Assembly (NCBI GenBank): GCA_003327435.1
Contig: QOQV01000010.1
Location: 1 to 64,000, forward strand
DNA: 64,000 nucleotides
Reading direction: 5' to 3'
Source of the DNA: Ignavibacteriota bacterium
GTDB lineage: Bacteria; Bacteroidota; Ignavibacteria; UBA10030; BY39
The notes under the pieces are model-generated. The model saw nothing but the letters and a program-made list of their open reading frames with translations. It did not search any database and was not told the origin of the DNA. Shown here piece after piece: positions 53,911 to 63,022 of this stretch (position 1 is its first letter; each line of letters opens with the position of its first letter). The translations under genes were made by a program, and so were the position numbers.

Positions 53911-54786
53911 ATGGAAACCTCTGAACTACTAAAAAAAGTTAGAAAAATTGAAATTAAAACTCGAGGACTTGCAAATCAGATATTCTCTGGTGAATACCAT
54001 AGTGTTTTTAAAGGTAGAGGTATGGCTTTCAGTGAAGTTAGAGAATATCAGATTGGTGACGATATTCGTTCAATAGATTGGAATGTAACCGCAAGATTTA
54101 ATCATCCATATGTTAAAGTATATGAAGAAGAAAGAGAACTTACTGTAATGATTCTTGTAGATGTCAGTGGTTCAGAAGTATTTGGTACATCTACACAGTT
54201 GAAGAAGGATCTCGCAATTGAGCTTTGCGCAGTTCTTGCTTTTTCTGCTATTCAAAATAATGACAAAGTTGGAATAATTTTTTTCAGCGATATAATTGAA
54301 AAATTTATCCCACCCAAAAAAGGTAGAACACATATTTTAAGAATTATTAGAGAACTTATTGATTTCAAACCACAACACAACAAAACTAACATAAGCGAAG
54401 CTCTGATTTATTTGAGAAATGTCATAAAGAAAAGAAGTATTGCTTTTTTAATTTCTGATTTTATCGACCAGGGTTTTGAAGACGCATTAAAAATAGCAAA
54501 TAAGAAACATGATGTTGTTGCAATCAATATCTACGACTATCGGGAAAAAGAATTACCTAAAATTGGATTATTAAGTTTGTTTGACGCTGAAACAGGAGTT
54601 TACCAACTTGTTGATACATCGAATACTATGGTCATTGAAAAATACAAAAACTGGTATAGAAAAAGAGATGAAAATCTCAAACAAATTTTTCGTCGTTGCG
54701 GGGTCGATTCTATTAAAATCCGTACAGATGAATCATATGTTCAACCATTGATGAACTTTTTCAGATTAAGAGAAAAAAGATGGTAG
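53911..54786 (+). CDS. DUF58 (VWA-like) protein
   Basis: A 291-residue protein with 'GEYHSVFKGRGMAFSEVREY', 'GDDIRSIDWNVTARF', 'PYVKVYEEERELTVMILVDV' and a MIDAS-like 'DVSGSEVFG'. DUF58 proteins are the usual second component of MoxR-VWA systems. It starts 2 bases after moxR and overlaps the next gene by 7 bases. It is soluble; the partner is probably the MoxR ATPase. Confidence 0.93.
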   Translation: METSELLKKVRKIEIKTRGLANQIFSGEYHSVFKGRGMAFSEVREYQIGDDIRSIDWNVTARFNHPYVKVYEEERELTVMILVDVSGSEVFGTSTQLKKDLAIELCAVLAFSAIQNNDKVGIIFFSDIIEKFIPPKKGRTHILRIIRELIDFKPQHNKTNISEALIYLRNVIKKRSIAFLISDFIDQGFEDALKIANKKHDVVAINIYDYREKELPKIGLLSLFDAETGVYQLVDTSNTMVIEKYKNWYRKRDENLKQIFRRCGVDSIKIRTDESYVQPLMNFFRLREKRW

Positions 54787-55751
54787 AATTTAATCAGATG
54801 AAATTTAAAAGTTTCCTGCTGATATTTTGGGTTATAATTAATTTTGCATTTTTTTCTAATGCATATACACAGGAAATTGAGGTCTCTGCAAAAGTTGATT
54901 CAAACAACTATCTGATAGGAGATTGGATTCGTCTTAAGATTGAGGTAAAGTATAAAGAAGGAATGAAGATAATTTATCCCTCTGTTCTGGATTCAATCGC
55001 AGGACTCGAGTTAGTGGAACGAACTCCAGCAATGGTAGATAAAAAAGGGAATGATATCACTGAAAAGGTAATTTTCACCTTTACGGCATTTGATTCAGGT
55101 ATGTTTGTAATACCCCAGTTAAATTTTGAATATTTCACCGAGAACGATACCACAAAACATATAACATCCACATCACCAATTCCAATTTTTGTGCATAAAA
55201 TTGGAGTTGATTTAACTAAGGACATCAAAGACATCAAACCACCTTTAAGTGTCCCTATTTCGATATATGAAATACTTAAATATGTACTTGCAATCTTAAT
55301 AATTGGTGTGATTGTATTTGCTTCTTATTATTTTTATAAACATCGTAAAACAAAGAATATACTGGAAGTGTTTAAAGCACCTAAACGTCCACCTCACGAG
55401 GTTGCTCTCGAAGCGCTTCAAGCACTCGAATCAGAAAATCTATGGCAAAGAGGCGAAGTAAAACAATATCACAGTAAGATCACGGATATTATTCGAGCAT
55501 ACATCGAAGATAGATTTCAGACAAAAGCTCTTGAATCGACAACAGAAGAGATATTGAACGATTTAACCAGCTTAAACAATTTAGATAAGGAAATAATAAA
55601 TAAATTAAAAGAGATACTCACCAGAGCTGATCTTGTTAAATTTGCAAAAGCTCAACCCTTTGCAGATGAAAATGAGAGAAGTCTACTTTTAGCTTACGAA
55701 TTTGTCAGAGCAACAATACCCGTTGAACAACTTGAGGGATCAAAACAATGA
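54780..55751 (+). CDS. BatD-like single-pass membrane protein of the Bat operon
   Basis: A 323-residue protein with a signal sequence. The start at 54780 overlaps the DUF58 gene; an ATG at 54798 (MKFKSFLLIFW) would give a more typical signal peptide. A periplasmic beta-sandwich ('KVDSNNYLIGDWIRLKIEVK', 'FTAFDSGMFVIPQLNF') resembles the repeat of BatD. It is followed by one helix (about 166-186) and a cytoplasmic helical part ('HEVALEALQALESENLW', 'ITDIIRAYIEDRF'), like the C-terminal region of BatD/DUF4381 proteins. It lies between DUF58 and batA, a usual place for such a protein. Confidence 0.78.
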   Translation: MVEFNQMKFKSFLLIFWVIINFAFFSNAYTQEIEVSAKVDSNNYLIGDWIRLKIEVKYKEGMKIIYPSVLDSIAGLELVERTPAMVDKKGNDITEKVIFTFTAFDSGMFVIPQLNFEYFTENDTTKHITSTSPIPIFVHKIGVDLTKDIKDIKPPLSVPISIYEILKYVLAILIIGVIVFASYYFYKHRKTKNILEVFKAPKRPPHEVALEALQALESENLWQRGEVKQYHSKITDIIRAYIEDRFQTKALESTTEEILNDLTSLNNLDKEIINKLKEILTRADLVKFAKAQPFADENERSLLLAYEFVRATIPVEQLEGSKQ

Positions 55752-56740
55752 ATGAAATCTCATTTGCATCACCTCAATATTTTTATCTTTTAATACTCGT
55801 ACCATTTTTAATTTATTGGTACATAAAAAGGCAAAACAGTCAATTATTAAAATTACAGTTTTCAACCGTAGAAGTATTTAAAACCATCCCAGGAACATTT
55901 CGACAGAAATTCAGACATTCACTTTTCATATTAAGGATACTTGCGTTTGTCTTATTTGTGATCGCACTTGCCAGGCCTCAATCATCATCTCATAGAGAAA
56001 AAGTTACAACCGAAGGAATTGATATAATTCTTGTTATGGATATTTCCGGAAGTATGCTTGCAGAAGATTTCAAACCAAATAGAATTGAAGCTGCCAAAAA
56101 AGTTGCGATGGATTTTATTGATGGAAGAGAAAATGATAGAATTGGATTAGTAATCTTCTCGGGAGAAAGTTTTACACAATGTCCATTAACTACTGATAGA
56201 CCTGTTGTAAAAAATTTATTAAAAGAAATTCGAAGTGGCATGATTGAAGATGGTACCGCAATTGGTATGGGACTTGCGACAGCTGTAAGTCGCCTAAAAG
56301 ATAGCAAGGCAAAGAGCAAAGTAATTATCTTGCTAACCGATGGAATAAACAACAGAGGATTTATTGATCCACTAACCGCTGCCCAAATAGCTCAATCATT
56401 TGGAATTAAAGTATACACTATCGGTGTCGGAACAATCGGACTGGCACCATATCCTGTTCAGACACCCTTTGGAACTCAATATCAGAATGTACCTGTTCAA
56501 ATTGATGAAGAACTTTTACAAAAAATATCAAATATGACAAACGGAAAATACTTTCGTGCTACAGATAACAACAAATTAAAAGCTATTTATAACGAGATTG
56601 ATAGACTCGAAAAATCAAAAATTGAAGTAACTGAGTACAGGAAAAAATCAGAAGAGTTCAGATACGCTGCAATTCTGGCAACAATATTTCTGATATTCGA
56701 ATTGTTATTTAGATACACGATATTTAGAACGATTCCTTGA
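55748..56740 (+). CDS. batA: BatA, VWA-domain membrane protein
   Basis: A 330-residue protein with an N-terminal helix ('FYLLILVPFLIYWYI'), a second helix ('FILRILAFVLFVIALARPQ'), a VWA domain with MIDAS 'IILVMDISGSMLAEDF', and a final helix. 'TAIGMGLATAVSRLK' carries the MIDAS Thr and 'ILLTDGINNRG' the Asp. BatA is part of the aerotolerance (Bat) complex first named in Bacteroides; the molecular role is not settled. It overlaps the preceding gene by 4 bases. Confidence 0.93.
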   Translation: MNEISFASPQYFYLLILVPFLIYWYIKRQNSQLLKLQFSTVEVFKTIPGTFRQKFRHSLFILRILAFVLFVIALARPQSSSHREKVTTEGIDIILVMDISGSMLAEDFKPNRIEAAKKVAMDFIDGRENDRIGLVIFSGESFTQCPLTTDRPVVKNLLKEIRSGMIEDGTAIGMGLATAVSRLKDSKAKSKVIILLTDGINNRGFIDPLTAAQIAQSFGIKVYTIGVGTIGLAPYPVQTPFGTQYQNVPVQIDEELLQKISNMTNGKYFRATDNNKLKAIYNEIDRLEKSKIEVTEYRKKSEEFRYAAILATIFLIFELLFRYTIFRTIP

Positions 56741-56743
56741 GAT

Positions 56744-57790
56744 ATGTTACGATTCCAAAACATAGAGTATCTTTATTTACTTACAATTGTTCCGATAATT
56801 ATATTAATCTTTGTTCTATCGCAATTAATCAAAAAGAAAAACCTGGAAAAGCTTGGTAACACTAAACTCTTATTTGAATTAATACCTGATTTACCAAAAT
56901 ATAAACCCTTGATTAAATTCTCACTTTTATCTCTGGCATTAATATCATCTATTTTTGCCCTGGCTAACTTACAAATTGGTTCAAAACTTGAGGAAGTTAA
57001 AAGAGAAGGAATTGATGCAATATTTGCTATTGATGTATCCAACAGCATGAAAGCAGAAGATATCAAACCTAATCGGCTGGAAAGTACCAAACAAGCTATT
57101 TCTCGACTTGTAGACAAGCTGCGTGATGATCGAATAGGTCTTATTGTTTTTGCTGGAGATGCCTACCTGCAATTACCATTAACTCCAGACCATTCAGCTG
57201 TAAAACTTTTATTGGACGCAATAGATACTGATGTTGTCCCGATTCAGGGAACGGCAATTGGCTCTGCAATCCGTCTTGCGATAAAAGCACTTCCACAGGA
57301 TGATAAGAAACACAAGGTATTAATTATTATAACAGACGGTGAAAATCATGAAGATGATGCTATTGGTGAAGCAAAAAATGCCGCTTCACAAGGTTTAGTC
57401 GTACATACAATCGGTATCGGTTCACCCCTTGGTGCACCCATCCCGATTTATCAAAACAACCAAATTGTAGGTTATAAAAAAGATAAACAAGGTAACATAA
57501 TAATCACCAAGCTTGATGAATCAGCACTTCAACAAATTGCAATTGCAGGCAATGGTAAATATTTTCAGGTCTCATCGCAACAGAGAGAATTAGATAACAT
57601 ACTTAATGAAATAGCTTCAATGGAGAAAAAAGAATTTTCAGCAAAAATTTTTACTGAATATAATGATCAGTTTCAATATTTTTTGATAATGACGATTGTA
57701 TTAATATTGATTGAATTTTTCATCTCAGAAAAAAGAAACAAGTGGTTGAAAAAACTGAACCTTTTTGAGGGAAAGAAATTATGGAAATGA
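56744..57790 (+). CDS. batB: BatB, VWA-domain membrane protein
   Basis: A 348-residue paralogue of BatA with the same layout: N-terminal helix, second helix ('FSLLSLALISSIFALANLQ'), VWA domain with MIDAS 'FAIDVSNSMKAEDIKPNRLE', 'QGTAIGSAIRLAIKAL', 'IIITDGENHEDD' and a C-terminal helix. The MIDAS is D-x-S-N-S where BatA has D-x-S-G-S; both keep the metal ligands. It starts 3 bases after batA and overlaps batC by 10. Confidence 0.93.
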   Translation: MLRFQNIEYLYLLTIVPIIILIFVLSQLIKKKNLEKLGNTKLLFELIPDLPKYKPLIKFSLLSLALISSIFALANLQIGSKLEEVKREGIDAIFAIDVSNSMKAEDIKPNRLESTKQAISRLVDKLRDDRIGLIVFAGDAYLQLPLTPDHSAVKLLLDAIDTDVVPIQGTAIGSAIRLAIKALPQDDKKHKVLIIITDGENHEDDAIGEAKNAASQGLVVHTIGIGSPLGAPIPIYQNNQIVGYKKDKQGNIIITKLDESALQQIAIAGNGKYFQVSSQQRELDNILNEIASMEKKEFSAKIFTEYNDQFQYFLIMTIVLILIEFFISEKRNKWLKKLNLFEGKKLWK

Positions 57791-58428
57791 TTCTGGTTTT
57801 AATACTATTTGTAACGAATATATTTGCACAAACTGAACGTTCATTGATTAATTCAGGAAACAAAAAATTTAAGGATAAAAAATATATAGAATCTGAAGTT
57901 GATTACAGAAAAGCCCTAGACAAAAATAAAGAATCTTTTTACGGAACCTTTAACTTAGGCGATGCACTATATAAACAGGAAAAATATTCAGAAGCGGCTG
58001 AAGAATTTAATAAAGCTCTTGCAAAAACACCTGATAAGGAACAAAAAGCCAAAGTTTATCATAATCTGGGTAATTCTTTACTAAAAGCTCAAAAAATCCC
58101 AGAGAGCATAGAAGCATATAAGAACGCTCTCAAACTAAATCCTAAAGATATTGATACAAAATACAACTTAGAATTTGCAAAATTACTATTACAACAACAG
58201 CAAAATCAAAAACAGGAACAACAGCAGCAGAAAGAAGATAAAAAAGAGCAGAATAAACAAAAAGAAAGTCAACAGAATCAGCAACAACAAAATCAACAGC
58301 AAGAACAGAAAATATCTAAAGAAGACGCAGAACGAATGCTCGAAGCATTAAGAAATGAAGAGAAGGATGTTCAAAAGAAATTAAAGAAAAAAGCACCAGC
58401 AAGAATTACAATTGAAAAAGATTGGTGA
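57781..58428 (+). CDS. batC: BatC, TPR protein
   Basis: A 215-residue protein with a short signal sequence ('MILVLILFVTNIFAQ') and three TPR-like units ('SLINSGNKKFKDKKYIESEV', 'GTFNLGDALYKQEKYSEAA', 'VYHNLGNSLLKAQKIPESIE'). A low-complexity Gln/Lys/Glu stretch follows (about 138-180), then a short conserved C-terminus. It is probably a periplasmic scaffold for BatA/BatB. It overlaps batB by 10 bases and batD by 7. Confidence 0.88.
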   Translation: MEMILVLILFVTNIFAQTERSLINSGNKKFKDKKYIESEVDYRKALDKNKESFYGTFNLGDALYKQEKYSEAAEEFNKALAKTPDKEQKAKVYHNLGNSLLKAQKIPESIEAYKNALKLNPKDIDTKYNLEFAKLLLQQQQNQKQEQQQQKEDKKEQNKQKESQQNQQQQNQQQEQKISKEDAERMLEALRNEEKDVQKKLKKKAPARITIEKDW

Positions 58429-60245
58429 TATCTATGAAAAGATTAGCATTGTATATATTTCTATTCCTTATAATATTTAAGAGTTTACATACACAGGAAT
58501 CAACATTCACTGCATCAACTTCGAGCGATAAGGTAACAATGGGCGAACAATTCGAAGTAACATTCACTTTAAATGGAAGCGGTAAAAACTTTAAGGCACC
58601 TGCTTTCGATGATTTTATTGTTTTATCAGGACCTAACCAATCCCAAAGTATACAGATCATCAATGGACAATTATCACAGACTGTTACTTACTCGTACATT
58701 TTACAACCACGCAGTGAGGGGAAATTTACCATACCTCCAGCCAGTATCGAGATTGGAGGTAAAAGAATTCAAAGCAATTCATTGACAATTGAAGTACTGA
58801 AAGGAACAGCAAAACCTCAAACCAGAAATCAACAAAAATCCATAGAAGATGAAAACTTGACCAAACAAATTGGACAGAACCTTTTTATACGAGCAACTGT
58901 AGATAAATCCGAAGTATTTCAGGGTGAACAACTCACCGTTACATACAAACTCTATACAAGATTGAATATAATTAATTCATCAATAAGTAAAGTACCTGCA
59001 TTTACAGGTTTCTGGGCACAGGATATTGAACTGGATCGAAACCAGAATTACACAATTGAGACAATTGATGGCGTACAATATAGGGCAATTCCGGTGAAAA
59101 AAACTGCTCTTTTCCCACAGAGAAGTGGTAACTTAGAAATTGATCCGATGGAAGCAAATTTTGTTGTTCAAGTCCAACTCAAAAAAAGAACCAACGATTG
59201 GTTTGATCAATTTTTTAACGATCCTTTTTTCGGGAATGTAGTGAACAAAGAATTTACTGCTAAAAGTAACAGTATCAGAATCCGAGTTAAACCACTCCCA
59301 GAAAACCCACCTGCTACATTTAATGGAGCTGTTGGAAAATTTGATTTAGATGCGTGGCTGGATAAAACAGAAACAAAATCAAATGAGCCTGTAACGCTAA
59401 AAATAAAAATCACTGGTAAAGGTAACTTAAAATTGATGGAACCTATAAAACTTAATTTCCCGATTGATTTTGAAAGTTATGAGCCCAAAATATCAGATAA
59501 TATAAATCAGAAAACGACTACAATTTCCGGAAGCAGAACATTTGAATATTTACTCATTCCACGCCGCCAGGGTAACTACAAAATTCCAGAAATCAAATTC
59601 ACATATTTTGATATTGAACGAAAATCATATCAGACACTGACATTTCCTGAAATGAAACTGGTAGTAACAAAGGGTACTGATATCGTAGGCAGTCCAATTG
59701 CCGGATTAACAAAAGAAGAAATCAAACTAATAGGCCAGGACATAAGGTTTATAAAAAGCGGATCAACTAAATTTATAAGAAATGGTTCAAGCTTTCTAAA
59801 CTCTACAAAGTTCTTTCTTCTCTTTTTCACACCTTTTCTTATACTAATTCTATCCATTCTGATAATTAACAAATATGAATCAAATTTACAGGATATTGTA
59901 GGATATAAAAATCGGCGAGCCACAAAAATAGCAAAGAAAAGATTAAATTTAGCCAGAAAATTAATGGAAAATCAAAACAAAGAAAAATTCTACGAAGAAG
60001 TAAATAAAGCTCTCTGGGGATACCTCAGTGATAAACTAAGCATTCAATTAGCAGAATTAAACAAAGATAATGTTACTTCAACATTAAAAGCCAAGAATGT
60101 TAAGGAAGAAACAACCAATAGATTATTAAAAATTTTAGAAGAATGCGAATATTATAGATTTGCTCCTTCAAGCGATTCAACAAATATGAAAAATATTTAT
60201 GAAGAAGCAATAAAAATTGTCATAGACATTGAGGATGAGTTATGA
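58422..60245 (+). CDS. batD: BatD, membrane protein with beta-sandwich repeats
   Basis: A 607-residue protein with a signal peptide ('LALYIFLFLIIFKSLHTQ') and repeated periplasmic beta-sandwich domains ('TASTSSDKVTMGEQFEVTFT', 'RATVDKSEVFQGEQLTVTYK', 'DAWLDKTETKSNEPVTLKIK'). One helix ('FFLLFFTPFLILILSILII', about 466-484) precedes a cytoplasmic helical tail. It matches the BatD 'oxygen tolerance' family. It overlaps batC by 7 bases and batE by 4. Confidence 0.92.
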   Translation: MVISMKRLALYIFLFLIIFKSLHTQESTFTASTSSDKVTMGEQFEVTFTLNGSGKNFKAPAFDDFIVLSGPNQSQSIQIINGQLSQTVTYSYILQPRSEGKFTIPPASIEIGGKRIQSNSLTIEVLKGTAKPQTRNQQKSIEDENLTKQIGQNLFIRATVDKSEVFQGEQLTVTYKLYTRLNIINSSISKVPAFTGFWAQDIELDRNQNYTIETIDGVQYRAIPVKKTALFPQRSGNLEIDPMEANFVVQVQLKKRTNDWFDQFFNDPFFGNVVNKEFTAKSNSIRIRVKPLPENPPATFNGAVGKFDLDAWLDKTETKSNEPVTLKIKITGKGNLKLMEPIKLNFPIDFESYEPKISDNINQKTTTISGSRTFEYLLIPRRQGNYKIPEIKFTYFDIERKSYQTLTFPEMKLVVTKGTDIVGSPIAGLTKEEIKLIGQDIRFIKSGSTKFIRNGSSFLNSTKFFLLFFTPFLILILSILIINKYESNLQDIVGYKNRRATKIAKKRLNLARKLMENQNKEKFYEEVNKALWGYLSDKLSIQLAELNKDNVTSTLKAKNVKEETTNRLLKILEECEYYRFAPSSDSTNMKNIYEEAIKIVIDIEDEL

Positions 60246-60991
60246 AAAATTTTCTCTTTTTGTTTTTAATCTTATACTCATTTGTAAAATGTGATGAAGT
60301 TCATCAACAGTTCGAATTAGCAAATGAACTGTATCGCAAAGGTGAATATGAACAAGCCTTATCAAAATATGAACAGATAATTAAAAATGGATATATAAGT
60401 TCAGATTTGTACTATAACATTGGCAATGTTTATTTTAAATTGGAAAATATACCAGCTGCAATTTTGTATTATGAGAGAGCAAAAAGGCTATCCCCAAACG
60501 ATGAAGATATAGATTTCAATTTAAAAATTGCTAACCTAAGAGTAGTGGATAAAATTGACCCTCTGCCAAAAATATTCTTTATAAATTGGTGGTATTCAAT
60601 CTCCAATATCAACAATTCAGAGAATTGGGCAATAATTGCAATCATATTTTCTTGGATCTCTATTGGCTTATTTTTAGTATTTCGAATCAGTAAAATTTCA
60701 ATCATCAAGAAATCAGCATTTATGTCTGGATCAATTTTACTAATCTTTATGATGTTAGTTCTTTCATTTGCGTATACACAATATCGATATGAAACTGATA
60801 ATACAACGGGAATAATATTTTCGAATAACGCATCAGTTAAAAGTTCACCAGACGAAGCTGGAACCGACCTATTTGTAATCCATGAAGGGGTCAAAGTTGA
60901 GATACTTGATGAAGTGGGTAATTGGAAAAAAATTAGATTAGCTGATGGAAAAGTTGGTTGGATTGTTGCTGATGATATTCAAATAATTTAA
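60242..60991 (+). CDS. batE: BatE, TPR plus SH3-like domain membrane protein
   Basis: A 249-residue protein with a signal peptide, TPR units ('FELANELYRKGEYEQALSKY', 'DLYYNIGNVYFKLENIPAAI'), two helices (about 127-147 and 157-180) and a C-terminal bacterial SH3 domain ('ASVKSSPDEAGTDLFVIHEG', 'GNWKKIRLADGKVGWI'). This layout is typical of BatE. It is last in the operon. No terminator separates it from the histidine kinase gene 53 bases downstream, but an inverted repeat lies in the gap. Confidence 0.9.
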   Translation: MKNFLFLFLILYSFVKCDEVHQQFELANELYRKGEYEQALSKYEQIIKNGYISSDLYYNIGNVYFKLENIPAAILYYERAKRLSPNDEDIDFNLKIANLRVVDKIDPLPKIFFINWWYSISNINNSENWAIIAIIFSWISIGLFLVFRISKISIIKKSAFMSGSILLIFMMLVLSFAYTQYRYETDNTTGIIFSNNASVKSSPDEAGTDLFVIHEGVKVEILDEVGNWKKIRLADGKVGWIVADDIQII

Positions 60992-60999
60992 TTTGGATA

Positions 61000-61030
61000 T
61001 TTCATACCTTTTATGCATTTTTGTATGAAA
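61000..61030. promoter_or_regulatory. Inverted repeat upstream of the histidine kinase gene
   Basis: TTTCATAC (61000-61007) and GTATGAAA (61023-61030) are perfect 8-base complements, 15 bases apart; the half-sites are 23 bases centre to centre, about two helical turns. The second arm ends 14 bases before the kinase ATG. AT-rich arms and the lack of a T tract argue for an operator and against a terminator. Confidence 0.35.
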
Positions 61031-61044
61031 GAAATACAATTTGA

Positions 61045-63018
61045 ATGAAAATATTTAAAGTTAAAAGTATCCAATCTCAATTAATTCTATATTTTACCAT
61101 CACTATTATTATTCCTGCAATTATCACAAGTATAATTGGAGTTAAAATCATTAACGATCAGGTAATAAGGCAGGCAGAAAACAAAGTTTTATCCGATTTA
61201 AATTCCGCAAGAGAGGTATATCAAAATTCAATTCAAAATATTACCAACATTACTCGAATGACTGCTGTACGAAGTTTAATTATAAAGGCATTAGAGAACA
61301 AAGACATCAACTTTTTACGACAAGATTTCAACAAAATATTAAAGAGAGAGAAACTCGATATCTTAACAATACTTGATGAATACGGAAATGTTGTTTACAG
61401 AGGTAGTAACCCGGATATTTTTGGAGACAATTTAAAATCAAATCCATTAATAAAAAATTGTCTGACCAGGAAACAAATCATTTCAGGAACAGTTATCACT
61501 CCAGCAGATGAGCTCAAAAAAGATTCACCAGAATTGGCTGAACGTGCAATAATGAAGATTATTCCTACACCAAAAGCAAAACAACGAACAGACACACTGG
61601 AAACAGCTGGCATGTTTTTAAAAACGGCAGTACCAATATTTAATGAATCTGGCCAATTTATTGGAATACTTTTAGGTGGAGTAATGATTAATAGAAATTA
61701 TGAAATTGTGGATAAAATAAAAAAATTGATGTATGAACAATCAACATACAAAGGAAAAGAGCTCAGTACAGCAACAATTTTTATGAAAGATCTTAGAATA
61801 TCTACAAATGTTAAAAACGAAGATGGAAGTCGTGCAATCGCCACTCTGGTATCAGAAGATGTCTTTAATACTGTAATTGAAAATGGTGAGAGATGGATCG
61901 GTGATGCATTTGTGGTAAACACCTGGTATATTGGTGCTTACGAACCAATACGTGACATTAATGGGGAGATTGTTGGTATTCTGTATGTTGGTACTCTAAA
62001 ATTACCATTTGATGATTTACTTCGCAACTCCCTATTAACATTTCTTGGAATTGCATTAATCGGAATTGTAATGGTCATATTTGTATCGTATCGATTATCT
62101 AAAAAGATATCTGCACCGTTGAGAAAATTAGAAACAATAGCTGATGAATTGGCATACGGCAATTATAATCTTGATTTTCAATGCAATGGCCCACGCGAAA
62201 TTGAACACCTGGCAAGTTCTTTTAAAAATATGGCACAAGAATTACAAAAAGAAAAATTAGAACTCGAAGAGTGGGCAATGACACTTGAAAAAAAAGTCCA
62301 AGAAAGAACAGATGAAATAAAAAATATTCATGCACAACTTTTCCGTTCAGAAAAATTAGCTTCGCTTGGTAAACTCGCTGCAGGTGTTGCTCACGAAATC
62401 AACAATCCACTCACTGGAATTTTAACCAATGCAAGCTTAATACTGGAAGATCTTGAACCTAATGACCCAAAAAGAGAAGATGTGGAAATAATAGTTAAGG
62501 AAACAATTCGTTGCAGAGAAATAGTTAAAAGATTATTAGATTTCGCAAAGCAAACACAACCGCAAAAAAAATTAATCAACATCAACTCACTAATTGAAAA
62601 CATAATTCTTTTAGTACGTAACCAGGCATCATTCAGGAACATACAAATAGAAAAATATTTAGATACAAACATTCCAGAAATAATGGTAGATCCAGATCAA
62701 ATTCAACAGGTTTTCATAAATATTATCATAAATGCAGCCGAAGCTATGGGTAAAGGCGGAAAGCTTTTAATTGAAACAAAACGAGATAAAAGTGGTAACA
62801 ATATAACCATAGTATTCAAAGACACCGGGCCTGGAATACCAGAACATTTAAGAGAGAAAATATTTGATCCATTTTTTACAACAAAGGAGAGTGGTACAGG
62901 TCTTGGACTTTCAATTAGTCACGGAATTATTGAACAACATGGTGGAACAATTGATCTGGATTCGAAAATAAATGAAGGAACTACATTTATGATAAACATA
63001 CCAATTAAACAACAATAA
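61045..63018 (+). CDS. Cache-HAMP sensor histidine kinase
   Basis: A 657-residue protein. One helix (about 12-33), a periplasmic single-Cache-like domain (about 35-325: '[19 protein letters not shown]', '[20 protein letters not shown]', '[13 protein letters not shown]'), a second helix (about 330-352), HAMP, then a coiled coil (about 385-430). The kinase core has the H box '[12 protein letters not shown]' with His450, N box '[11 protein letters not shown]', G1 'DTGPGIPEH', F box '[10 protein letters not shown]' and G2 'GTGLGLSIS'. It is of the NtrB/AtoS-like type that partners NtrC-like regulators, one of which follows 4 bases downstream. The signal is unknown. Confidence 0.93.
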   Translation: MKIFKVKSIQSQLILYFTITIIIPAIITSIIGVKIINDQVIRQAENKVLSDLNSAREVYQNSIQNITNITRMTAVRSLIIKALENKDINFLRQDFNKILKREKLDILTILDEYGNVVYRGSNPDIFGDNLKSNPLIKNCLTRKQIISGTVITPADELKKDSPELAERAIMKIIPTPKAKQRTDTLETAGMFLKTAVPIFNESGQFIGILLGGVMINRNYEIVDKIKKLMYEQSTYKGKELSTATIFMKDLRISTNVKNEDGSRAIATLVSEDVFNTVIENGERWIGDAFVVNTWYIGAYEPIRDINGEIVGILYVGTLKLPFDDLLRNSLLTFLGIALIGIVMVIFVSYRLSKKISAPLRKLETIADELAYGNYNLDFQCNGPREIEHLASSFKNMAQELQKEKLELEEWAMTLEKKVQERTDEIKNIHAQLFRSEKLASLGKLAAGVAHEINNPLTGILTNASLILEDLEPNDPKREDVEIIVKETIRCREIVKRLLDFAKQTQPQKKLININSLIENIILLVRNQASFRNIQIEKYLDTNIPEIMVDPDQIQQVFINIIINAAEAMGKGGKLLIETKRDKSGNNITIVFKDTGPGIPEHLREKIFDPFFTTKESGTGLGLSISHGIIEQHGGTIDLDSKINEGTTFMINIPIKQQ

Positions 63019-63022
63019 TCAT

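Noticed and set aside
58195-58320. CAA/CAG-rich tract in batC as a tandem repeat or transposon trace
   Set aside because: It is an irregular low-complexity Gln/Lys/Glu linker, in frame and normal for BatC-type proteins.
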